This document shows positions 16,145 through 23,589 of a DNA stretch of 50,281 nucleotides, one piece after another. The notes beneath the pieces were generated by a model. It did not search any database. It saw nothing but the letters and a program-made list of their open reading frames with translations, and was not told where the DNA came from. The stretch is from contig JAZODH010000082.1 of NCBI GenBank assembly GCA_045596925.1, forward strand, positions 1-50,281, read 5' to 3'. Both the position numbers and the translations under genes were made by a program. The DNA comes from SIG710 sp045596925. Lineage in GTDB: Bacteria; Bacillota; Clostridia; Oscillospirales; CAG-272. Each line of letters opens with the position of its first letter. Position 1 is the first letter of the stretch.

Positions 16145-18399
16145 AAATATTAATGTGTGCCATGGCTCTTGACATCGGCGGCGCGGAGACCCACGTGCTT
16201 GAGCTGTCAAGAGCCCTTTGCAACATGGGTCACGATGTGACCGTCGCATCAAACGGCGGCGTGTACGTGCGCGAGCTTGAGGCGTGCGGAATAAAGCACG
16301 TTTCGATTCCGCTTCATACAAAAGCGCCAAGCAGGGTCATAAGGTCGTATTTCGCCCTCAAAAAGCTTATAAAAGAAGAAAAATTTGATATCGTCCACGC
16401 CCACGCGCGAATCCCCGCGTTTGTTTGCGGTCTTTTGCACCCAGTTCTGCACTTTCGCTTCGTCACCACCGCCCATTGGGTCTTCGACGTAAACGCCCTC
16501 TGGCGCAAGATAGCCTTTTGGGGTGAGAAGACGGTGGCGGTCAGCGAGGATATAAAGCAGTATCTGATCGACTCTTACGGCGTTTATCCGGACAACATTT
16601 CGGTGACTATAAACGGCGTGGATATGGAAAAATTTTCTCCGAACACATCTTCGGACAGCGTGGCTTTGGAGCTTGGACTTCCCGAAAAGCGCAAAACAAT
16701 AGTCTACGTCAGCCGAATGGACACCGATCGCTCTCTGGTCGCACGTCAGCTTTGCCAGATCGCGCCCGCTTTGAAGGAAAGTCACCCCGATCTGCAGATC
16801 GTTGTGGTGGGCGGCGGCGACGACCTGGAACACGTCCGCGCTTTGGCAAGCAAAGCAAACGCAACGACAACCGACGGCAAAAAGTTCGTCCACGTAACGG
16901 GCGGACGCACCGACATCAATAATTTAGTTGCTCTTGGCGACGTTTTCGTGGGCGTTTCACGCGCCGCGCTTGAAGCCATGAGTGCGTCAAAGCCCGTTAT
17001 CGTCGCGGGAAACGAGGGATATATCGGCCGTCCCGAGGGGGATATGTACGACACCGCCGTTGCCACAAACTTCTGCTGCCGCGGTTGTGAGATGTCAACT
17101 CCCGAAAGGCTTTTGTCCGACCTTTGCGACCTTTTGGCACTGCCCGAAGACAGTCTTTTGAAGATCGGCGAGCAGAACAGAGCAATAATCAGAGAAAATT
17201 ATTCCGCTCAACGCATGGCGCTGGACTGCCTGGCAGTCTACGAGAGCCTGCGCCCATATGGCTACAAAAAAGACAACGACGTTATTTTGTCGGGCTATTA
17301 CGGCTTTGGAAACATGGGTGACGATTCTCTGCTCACCTCCATCGCCTCTCAGCTTCGGGAGATAGACCCCGAAATAAGAATAACCGCTCTGACAAAAGAC
17401 CCTAAAAAGTCACAGATAAAATACGGGGTTCGTTGCATCAACCGACTGAACGTCTTTGCCATTCGCCGCGAAATGAAGCGCGCAAAGCTCCTCATCAGCG
17501 GCGGAGGCTCCCTGCTTCAGAACAACACCAGCGAAAAATCCTTGAATTACTATATTGCCATCATCAAGCTGGCAAAGCGCGCGGGACTGCCCGTGATGGT
17601 CTATTCAAACGGCATAGGTCCCGTATACGGTGAGCGGAGCGTGGCAAAGGTGAAAAAAGTGCTTGAGGAAGTGGATCTTATCAGCCTTCGCGAGCCTTCC
17701 TCTCTCGAATTTTTAAAGGAGATCGGACTGTGTCCCCGCCGCGAGATCGCCGTCACCGCCGACCCCGCCCTTACCGTCAAGCCTATTGACGACAGCCGTC
17801 TGTCCTATATTGAGGACAAGCTGGGAATCGACACCAAGAACAACAAGTATTACGCTATTTCGGTAAGAGAATACGAAAATCTCAAGACGGGCGGAGATCT
17901 TTCAAGGGCAGAGTTCACACATAGGATTGCTCTTTCCATGACCGAAATTCACCGCCGTTTGGGACTTCTGCCCCTGGTGGTATCGGTGCAGAACTTGGCC
18001 GATCTTGAAATAAGCCGCGCGGTCTGTCTGCAGTTCGAAAAGCTCAGCGGCAAAAAGGCAATCTTAGCTCAAGGTCTTAGCGCAAGAGAGCTGACGGCGC
18101 TTCTTTCCCGCATGGAATTTGCTGTGGGAATGAGACTCCACATGCTCATCTACTCCACCAACGCCTGCATTCCCGCTATCGGAATCGCATACGACCCTAA
18201 GATCAGCGCGTTTCTTGAATATTCGGGGCATGAGGAGCCTATCGACATCGGCAAATTCACATCGCAGGACATCGTTTTACGCGCAGAGCACACTGTGGCT
18301 TGCCGCCGTGAGCTTTGCGAAAAGATCAGTGCCCGACAGGCAGAGCTTTCGGGCCTTGCACGTTATGACGCCCAATGCGCCATGGATTTTGTCAAATAA
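16141..18399 (+). CDS. csaB: Glycosyltransferase family 4 fused to CsaB-type polysaccharide pyruvyl transferase
   Basis: The 752-residue protein joins two enzymes. Residues 1 to about 375 are a GT-B fold glycosyltransferase: ALDIGGAETHVLELSRAL at the start, the nucleotide-sugar region VSRMDTDRS, and GVSRAALEAMSASKPVIV. From about residue 379 the sequence is CsaB-like: LSGYYGFGNMGDDSLLTSI, GGGSLLQNNTS, YSNGIGPVYG and GMRLHMLIYS. CsaB adds ketal pyruvate to secondary cell-wall polymer, which is what SLH domains bind, so this gene is functionally tied to the SLH protein at 6959-10048. The start overlaps the isomerase stop. A terminator follows immediately. The fusion could couple polymer sugar transfer to pyruvylation. 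Confidence 0.9.
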   Translation: MKILMCAMALDIGGAETHVLELSRALCNMGHDVTVASNGGVYVRELEACGIKHVSIPLHTKAPSRVIRSYFALKKLIKEEKFDIVHAHARIPAFVCGLLHPVLHFRFVTTAHWVFDVNALWRKIAFWGEKTVAVSEDIKQYLIDSYGVYPDNISVTINGVDMEKFSPNTSSDSVALELGLPEKRKTIVYVSRMDTDRSLVARQLCQIAPALKESHPDLQIVVVGGGDDLEHVRALASKANATTTDGKKFVHVTGGRTDINNLVALGDVFVGVSRAALEAMSASKPVIVAGNEGYIGRPEGDMYDTAVATNFCCRGCEMSTPERLLSDLCDLLALPEDSLLKIGEQNRAIIRENYSAQRMALDCLAVYESLRPYGYKKDNDVILSGYYGFGNMGDDSLLTSIASQLREIDPEIRITALTKDPKKSQIKYGVRCINRLNVFAIRREMKRAKLLISGGGSLLQNNTSEKSLNYYIAIIKLAKRAGLPVMVYSNGIGPVYGERSVAKVKKVLEEVDLISLREPSSLEFLKEIGLCPRREIAVTADPALTVKPIDDSRLSYIEDKLGIDTKNNKYYAISVREYENLKTGGDLSRAEFTHRIALSMTEIHRRLGLLPLVVSVQNLADLEISRAVCLQFEKLSGKKAILAQGLSARELTALLSRMEFAVGMRLHMLIYSTNACIPAIGIAYDPKISAFLEYSGHEEPIDIGKFTSQDIVLRAEHTVACRRELCEKISARQAELSGLARYDAQCAMDFVK

Positions 18400-18400
18400 C

Positions 18401-18428
18401 AAAAAACGACGGCAAGCCGTCGTTTTTT
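18401..18428 (+). terminator. Terminator of the rimO-csaB operon (ACGACGG family)
   Basis: ACGACGGC (18406-18413) pairs with GCCGTCGT (18416-18423), flanked by six A and a T-run. This is the minimal form of the dispersed ACGACGG hairpin, with a short loop. Confidence 0.9.
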
Positions 18429-18451
18429 GTGTGTAAAAAAGGAAAACTCGG

Positions 18452-18480
18452 TTGACATACTTGCCGAAATGTGCTAAACT
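18452..18480 (+). promoter_or_regulatory. Sigma-A promoter of the SGNH hydrolase operon
   Basis: TTGACA (18452-18457), a 17-bp spacer and TAAACT (18475-18480), with the extended -10 TG at 18472-18473. Confidence 0.83.
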
Positions 18481-18549
18481 TAATCCGATAGACGGCGGCC
18501 TTTGCCATCCTGCAAAAATTGCATAATTGCGCATGAAAAGGAGAAAAAT

Positions 18550-19641
18550 ATGATAGACGTAAGATCTTATACATCGGAAGAGCTTGGGATATCAGACGAA
18601 AATATATTAAATTGCGAGGGCTTGAAATTTTATAACTTCAAGTCCGAGCCATTCCGTATATACGGACTCTATGACGCCCAGAACCCCGAGAGAGATCGCC
18701 ATTGCCGTCTGCCCGTGGAAGTTGCGGAAAAGGTCAGCGAGGGCGTGAAGAACCTCAATTATAATATGGCGGGAGGGCGCGTGCGTTTCACCACCACCTC
18801 GAATTATCTGGCATTGAAGTTGACCCGCAGCGAAACCGAGGTGAGCCCCAAATTTTCTTTCCTTGCCCGTGGTGGCGTTGACGTTTACATTCGTCGCGGC
18901 AAGGTGTCCGAGCCTATTTTTTCGGGCATTTTCATGCCTACCGATACAAGTCTGGACATCGAGTCTCTCATAAAGCTTCCCGAGGGCGAGAAGCAGATAA
19001 CCCTGGTTCTGTCAAATTACAGCGGTCTTCGCGACCTTTTCATCGGTCTTGACGAAAATTCTACCCTCACCGCTCACCCCGATTACACCGTTGAGAAGCC
19101 CGTGCTCTTTTACGGCTCGTCCATTACCCAGGGCGGCTGCCCTACAAGACCGGGTATGTCCTACGAGAACATCATTTCCCGCCGCTATGACGTAAATTAT
19201 ATCAACCTCGGCTTCTCGGGCAACGCAAAGGCCGAGGACACGATCATCGACTATATGGCAGGGCTTGATTTCAGCGTTTTCGTCTGCGACTACGACCACA
19301 ACGCCCCTAACGTTGAGCATCTGAAAAACACTCACGAAAAGCTGTATCTGAAAATACGCGAAAAACACCCCGAAGTACCCGTAATATTCGTCACGAAGCC
19401 CGACTTCTGGCTGAAGTGGGGCGAGTGCGAGCGTCGCCGCGACGTGATCTACAACACCTATATAAATGCAAAAAACAGAGGTGAAAACGTGATTTTCATC
19501 GACGGATATTCCCTTTTTGCGGGTCAGAACCGCGAGGACTGCACCGTCGACGGCTGTCACCCCAACGACCTGGGTATGTTCCGCATGGCTGAGGTCATCG
19601 GTAAGGCCGTGGAGTTTGCCCTGCGGGATATCAACGTTTGA
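18550..19641 (+). CDS. SGNH/GDSL-family hydrolase with N-terminal beta domain
   Basis: The 363-residue protein has an N-terminal beta-rich domain to about residue 175. A SGNH hydrolase domain follows: block I GSSITQGG with nucleophile near Ser190, block II Gly in LGFSGNAK, the block III region DYDHNAPN, and block V DGCH with Asp334 and His337. Such two-domain proteins are esterases, often deacetylases of sugars. No signal peptide is seen, so the substrate should be intracellular. The frame opens at 18502, but ATG 18550 has AAGGAG upstream and lies after the promoter. It leads an operon with yitT, a glycerophosphodiesterase and an acetyltransferase. Confidence 0.85.
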   Translation: MIDVRSYTSEELGISDENILNCEGLKFYNFKSEPFRIYGLYDAQNPERDRHCRLPVEVAEKVSEGVKNLNYNMAGGRVRFTTTSNYLALKLTRSETEVSPKFSFLARGGVDVYIRRGKVSEPIFSGIFMPTDTSLDIESLIKLPEGEKQITLVLSNYSGLRDLFIGLDENSTLTAHPDYTVEKPVLFYGSSITQGGCPTRPGMSYENIISRRYDVNYINLGFSGNAKAEDTIIDYMAGLDFSVFVCDYDHNAPNVEHLKNTHEKLYLKIREKHPEVPVIFVTKPDFWLKWGECERRRDVIYNTYINAKNRGENVIFIDGYSLFAGQNREDCTVDGCHPNDLGMFRMAEVIGKAVEFALRDINV

Positions 19642-19655
19642 TAAACGGAGGAAAG

Positions 19656-20507
19656 ATGAAGAGAATTCTCAAAGACTATGCGCTGATGACCTTCGGCGCG
19701 CTCCTTATGGGTCTGGGCGTCTATTTTTTCGAGTTCCCCAACCACTTTTCAACGGGTGGCGTCACGGGAATTTCGATCCTGCTGGGCGAGATATTCCCCA
19801 CCGTCAGTCCCGGACTTTTCATGCTTGTGATAAACGTGGCTTTGCTCATAATAGGATTTATGATAATCGGCCGGGATTTCGGCTTCAAGACCGTTTATTG
19901 CAGTCTGCTGATCTCGGGCGTGTCCTACGCTCTTGAATTTATCTATCCCATGACGGGTCCGCTGACAAACGACACCCTGCTGGAGCTTGTTTTCGCGGTA
20001 TTTTTGCCCGGTGTGGGCGCCGCTATCATGTTCAACGTCAGCGCAAGCTCGGGCGGCACCGATATCGTGGCAATGATAATCAAAAAATACGCAAAAATAA
20101 ACATTTCAAAGGCGCTTTTTATGGCGGACATTGTGGTGGTCTGCCTGTCGGCGTTCGTGTTCAACGTTCAGGTCTGGTTCTATTGTGTCGTAGGATTTTT
20201 GTGCCGAGTTCTGGTGGTCGACAACGTCATCGAGAGCATGAACACATCGAAATATTTCACCATAATCACCTCCCGCGCAAAGGAGATAGCCGATTATATT
20301 ACGATCGACCTCGATCAGGGCGCAACCATGTCTGACGCATACACGGGTGTGTATACAGGCGAGCAGAAAACGGTGATATTGACCGTTGTGCGCCGCCGAA
20401 ACGCCGTTTTGCTGCGTCATCACATAAAGGAGATCGACCCCGATGCCTTTGTGATAATCAACAACAGCATGGATATTATCGGAAACGGATTCCGAGAGAT
20501 AATTTAG
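19656..20507 (+). CDS. YitT family membrane protein (DUF161 with DUF2179)
   Basis: The 283-residue protein has five or six membrane helices with the YitT hallmarks NHFSTGGVTGISIL and SASSGGTDI, followed by a soluble C-terminal DUF2179 domain (about residues 215-283, TIITSRAKEIADYI to NGFREII). The function of the family is not established; some members have been linked to transport. I place the start at ATG 19656, preceded by CGGAGGA, rather than the upstream TTG at 19638, which overlaps the end of the SGNH gene. It is the second gene of the operon. Confidence 0.88.
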   Translation: MKRILKDYALMTFGALLMGLGVYFFEFPNHFSTGGVTGISILLGEIFPTVSPGLFMLVINVALLIIGFMIIGRDFGFKTVYCSLLISGVSYALEFIYPMTGPLTNDTLLELVFAVFLPGVGAAIMFNVSASSGGTDIVAMIIKKYAKINISKALFMADIVVVCLSAFVFNVQVWFYCVVGFLCRVLVVDNVIESMNTSKYFTIITSRAKEIADYITIDLDQGATMSDAYTGVYTGEQKTVILTVVRRRNAVLLRHHIKEIDPDAFVIINNSMDIIGNGFREII

Positions 20508-20517
20508 GAGGATTCCC

Positions 20518-21252
20518 ATGAATACAGTGAAGATCGCAAGAAAAAACGCAAAAATGATCGCGCACAGAGGGCTGAGCGGAATCGAGGCAGAAAACTCAAA
20601 CGCCGCATTCGTGGCGGCAGGCAACCGCTCGTATTTCGGCATTGAGACCGACGTACACGTGACCCGCGACGGGAGATTTATTATTCATCACGACGACAAT
20701 ATCAAGCGCATGACGGGTGTTGACGCAGTTATTGAGGAGACCGATGCAGTCGAGCTTTCCCTTCTCCGCCTTTACGACCGCAACCGGGAAAACCGCGAGA
20801 CCACAGAGACCCGCTCAGATCTCTCTTTGCCTACCCTTGACGAATATATCAACATCTGTAAAAAATACGGCAAGGTGGCGGTGCTTGAGCTGAAGCGCAG
20901 AATGGCTACCGAAAGCATAGCGGGTATCGTTGAGGAGATCCGCCGTCTAGACTATCTTGACAATACTATTTTCATATCTTTCAGCCTCATGAATATGCAG
21001 GACGTTCGCCGTATTCTTCCCGATCAGAAGCTCCAGTACCTTGTAAGCGCATGGGACAACGACCTGCTTGAAACCCTCAAAAAAGACAGCCTCGATCTTG
21101 ATATTGCGGGCAGCCAAGTGACGCCCGAGCTTGTAAAACTCCTGCACGAAAACGGTATCGAGATCAACTGCTGGACGGTTGACAGCCCCGAGACAGCCAC
21201 AAAGCTGGTTGAAATGGGCGTAGACTACATAACCTCAAACATTCTGGAATGA
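20518..21252 (+). CDS. Glycerophosphodiester phosphodiesterase
   Basis: The 244-residue GDPD-family enzyme hydrolyses glycerophosphodiesters to glycerol-3-phosphate and an alcohol. The catalytic set is complete: His16-Arg17 in AHRG, Glu43 and Asp45 in GIETDVH, and the HD pair near residues 58-59 in IIHHDDN. The C-terminal strand order ends with NCWTVDSPETATKLVEMG and DYITSN, the normal GDPD finish. No signal peptide is present, so it is cytoplasmic and suited to phospholipid or polymer recycling. It starts 11 nt after yitT with AGGAGG, and its stop overlaps the GNAT start. Confidence 0.93.
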   Translation: MNTVKIARKNAKMIAHRGLSGIEAENSNAAFVAAGNRSYFGIETDVHVTRDGRFIIHHDDNIKRMTGVDAVIEETDAVELSLLRLYDRNRENRETTETRSDLSLPTLDEYINICKKYGKVAVLELKRRMATESIAGIVEEIRRLDYLDNTIFISFSLMNMQDVRRILPDQKLQYLVSAWDNDLLETLKKDSLDLDIAGSQVTPELVKLLHENGIEINCWTVDSPETATKLVEMGVDYITSNILE

Positions 21253-21743
21253 GTGAAATAAAAATACGCCCCGCCGAAGTGGGCGAAGAAAAAAGGATCG
21301 GTGAGATCTACGAGGGCGCGAAAAAATTTCAGCGACAGACGGGAAATATGCACCAGTGGACGGGCGCATATCCGGGTGAGGAAAGCGCCCGCGAGGACAT
21401 TTCAAACGGCAAGCTTTATGTGATCGAGCAGGGTGGCGATATTCACGGTGTGTTCTTTTTCGACGCAGGAATCGAGCCAACTTATCTGAAAATATACGAC
21501 GGGCAGTGGCCGTCCGATCTCCCTTACGGGTTCATTCACAGAATCGCAGGTGACGGGACTGTTCACGGCATCGTCCGTCTCGCCACAGAGTGGGCACTGG
21601 AGAGGTGCGGACGTGTCCGCATCGACACCCATCGCGACAATATCGTCATGCAAAAGGCGCTCGCGTCAGCGGGATACGTATATTGCGGAATAATCCACTT
21701 AAAATCGGGCGACGAACGCTTGGCATATCAAAAAGACAAATAA
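21249..21743 (+). CDS. GNAT family N-acetyltransferase
   Basis: The 164-residue protein has the GNAT fold. The acetyl-CoA region is in the second half (HRIAGDGTVHGIVRLATEWA, then RIDTHRDNIVMQKALASAGY), where HRDN and the following helix are typical. The early segment GNMHQWTGAYPG occurs in a common Bacillota subgroup. The acceptor is unknown. It overlaps the end of the glycerophosphodiesterase gene by 4 nt and is the last gene of the operon, followed at once by a dispersed repeat that includes a terminator hairpin. Confidence 0.88.
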   Translation: MSEIKIRPAEVGEEKRIGEIYEGAKKFQRQTGNMHQWTGAYPGEESAREDISNGKLYVIEQGGDIHGVFFFDAGIEPTYLKIYDGQWPSDLPYGFIHRIAGDGTVHGIVRLATEWALERCGRVRIDTHRDNIVMQKALASAGYVYCGIIHLKSGDERLAYQKDK

Positions 21744-21849
21744 AAAAACGACGGTGTTCAGCCGTCGTTTTCCCAAGCCCCTTTAAAAAGGGGCCTGGCC
21801 CCCCAAACTAACAAGCAAAAAAACGACGGCTGAACACCGTCGTTTTTTG
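21742..21849. repeat. Composite element: two inverted ACGACGG hairpins with GC-rich centre, double terminator
   Basis: The hairpins at 21748-21768 (loop TGTTCAG) and 21823-21843 (loop CTGAACA) are inverted copies of each other. They flank an arm of the form AAGCCCCTTTAAAAAGGGGC. The element lies exactly between the convergent GNAT and OadG-like genes and can terminate both. The same layout recurs at 35398-35496. Confidence 0.85.
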
Positions 21850-21863
21850 TTATGTGGTAAAGA

Positions 21864-22235
21864 TTATTTCTTAAACACCTTGTTGAGAAGCGCGGTCACA
21901 GCCATGATAACACCGATAACCACGAAAATTGCCAGCATTCCCTTGCCCATATAGCCAAGGTTCGATACGAAATTCTGTGCTCCGGGAGTGAAATCTTCGT
22001 CCTGCTCTGTTATGGCCTGAGTTTCCATTCCCTCTTCTTCCTCAGCCATCTCCTCGGGCTCTTTTGTAGAGTCGTCACGAACAAAGTCCGTACCTACGCC
22101 CTCGAAAATTACGGGAGTGTCGCCCGCTGCGTCTGCAGGCGGGTTTGTATCAAGCACCTGGTCGGGCGCCGTAATATCAACGGCGGGAGACTGAGTGTCG
22201 TTTTCTGTGATCGTATCCTTATAATTGTTATCCAT
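21864..22235 (-). CDS. OadG-like small membrane subunit of a sodium-translocating decarboxylase
   Basis: The 123-residue protein has a long acidic, Pro- and Thr-rich N-terminal half (about residues 1-85) and a single membrane helix at 90-118 (NLGYMGKGMLAIFVVIGVIM, then VTALLNKVF), ending in basic residues. This helix resembles the gamma (OadG) subunit that ties membrane and soluble parts of sodium pump decarboxylases together. In the classical protein the helix is N-terminal, so the order here is unusual. It begins 12 nt after oadB and is cotranscribed with it. The assignment rests mainly on the neighbour. Confidence 0.65.
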   Translation of the reverse strand: MDNNYKDTITENDTQSPAVDITAPDQVLDTNPPADAAGDTPVIFEGVGTDFVRDDSTKEPEEMAEEEEGMETQAITEQDEDFTPGAQNFVSNLGYMGKGMLAIFVVIGVIMAVTALLNKVFKK

Positions 22236-22247
22236 ATTATACCTCCC

Positions 22248-23363
22248 TTATTTTGCGCCAAAGAATGCAAGGATAAGACCGCCCGCAATAACGGATGCGA
22301 TCTGACCCGATACGTTTACGCCGATAGAGTGCATGAGCAGGAAGTTCTGGGGATCCTCGTCCTGACCCATCTTGTGAACGATACGTCCCGACATGGGGAA
22401 CGCAGAGATACCTGCCGCACCGATCATGGGGTTGATCTTTTCCTTGAGGAAAAGGTTGAGGAACTTGGCAAAGAACACGCCGCCTGCCGTATCAAAAATA
22501 AATGCAAAGAGACCCAGGCCCAGGATCATCAAGGTATCAAGGGACAGGAACTTATCTGCCTGCATCTGAGTTGCAACGGTGATACCCAGGAAGATAGTTA
22601 CAAGATTTGCAAGGACCTTCTGTGCCGTCTCGGAAAGGGAGTCAAGCACGCCGCACTCGCGGATAAGATTACCGAACATAAGGAATCCGACGAGGGAAAC
22701 CGAAGCGGGCGCGATAAGACCTGCTACGATAGTAATAACGATGGGAAACAGAATCCTTGTGGTCTTTGAAACCGACTTCTGTGTGTAGGGCATACGGATC
22801 ATGCGCTCTTTCTTTGTGGTGCAGAGCTTGATGATGGGCGGCTGGATAACGGGAACCAACGCCATGTAGGAGTACGCCGCCACCATAATTGCACCCAGAT
22901 ACTTGGAGCCGAGCTGCTGCGCAACTACGATAGCCGTAGGTCCGTCAGCCGCGCCGATAATGGCGATAGACGCAGCATCGTTGGGGGCAAAGAACATCGA
23001 AGCCGCGCAGAGGGTAAAGAAGATACCGAACTGTGCCGCCGCGCCGAAAAGCATCAGCTTGGGGTTCGAAAGCACGGGACCAAAGTCGATCATGGCTCCG
23101 ATACCGATAAAGAGGATAAGGGGGAAGAGCTCGTTTGCAATACCCGCCTCATAGAGCGTGGTAAGCGCGCCCTCCTCGCCGATAGCACCGGACAGAGGAA
23201 TATTTACAATAAGTGCGCCAAAGCCCATGGGAAGCAGGAGAGTAGGCTCCATCTTCTTTGCAATTGCGAGATAGATGAGAATACCGCCGATCGCCCACAT
23301 GACGATCATTTTCCAGTTGTCACCTTGACCGAGCAAAAGCAAGTTTTCGTAAAGAATTTCCAT
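22248..23363 (-). CDS. oadB: Sodium ion-translocating decarboxylase beta subunit
   Basis: The 371-residue membrane protein is the OadB/GcdB/MmdB sodium channel subunit, which couples decarboxylation of biotin-bound carboxylate to sodium export. Visible hallmarks are the Asp-containing GAADGPTAIVVA, the region MFGNLIRECGVLDSL, and FPMSGRIVHKMGQDEDP near the C-terminus. About nine hydrophobic segments are seen. The start has AAGGAG upstream. Only an OadG-like gene accompanies it; the carboxyltransferase alpha and biotin carrier genes are not in this window, so the substrate (oxaloacetate, malonyl, methylmalonyl or glutaconyl) is open. Confidence 0.92.
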   Translation of the reverse strand: MEILYENLLLLGQGDNWKMIVMWAIGGILIYLAIAKKMEPTLLLPMGFGALIVNIPLSGAIGEEGALTTLYEAGIANELFPLILFIGIGAMIDFGPVLSNPKLMLFGAAAQFGIFFTLCAASMFFAPNDAASIAIIGAADGPTAIVVAQQLGSKYLGAIMVAAYSYMALVPVIQPPIIKLCTTKKERMIRMPYTQKSVSKTTRILFPIVITIVAGLIAPASVSLVGFLMFGNLIRECGVLDSLSETAQKVLANLVTIFLGITVATQMQADKFLSLDTLMILGLGLFAFIFDTAGGVFFAKFLNLFLKEKINPMIGAAGISAFPMSGRIVHKMGQDEDPQNFLLMHSIGVNVSGQIASVIAGGLILAFFGAK

Positions 23364-23393
23364 GTTTGTCTCCTTTAAAAATCATTCACATTT

Positions 23394-23422
23394 ATTTTAT
23401 CACAAAAAAATTGATATTTCAA
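23394..23422 (-). promoter_or_regulatory. Sigma-A promoter of oadB-oadG-like operon
   Basis: Minus-strand TTGAAA (23417-23422), a 17-bp spacer and TAAAAT (23394-23399), with TG one base before the -10. Confidence 0.83.
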
Positions 23423-23446
23423 CAATTTTTGAAACAAATAATCAAA

Positions 23447-23486
23447 AAAGACTTTTGGGAAAGCATTTTGCCTTCCCAAAAGTCTT
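23447..23486 (-). terminator. Rho-independent terminator downstream of pyruvate kinase
   Basis: A long stem pairs AAGACTTTTGGGAA with TTCCCAAAAGTCTT and is followed by a T-run on the minus strand. It lies about 100 nt after the pyk stop, just before the oadB promoter. The intervening 23487-23589 holds no gene. One arm shares the 15-mer ATGCAAGACTTTTGG with the element at 41513-41617. Confidence 0.82.
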
Positions 23487-23589
23487 GCATTTTAATTTCT
23501 CGGCGAGAGACTGTGTCCGTCTCTGTGATGACGCCGGGAACGCGGGGCAAAAAACTCCCGCTTGCTACTCCCTTTTGGAGTTTATTTGA

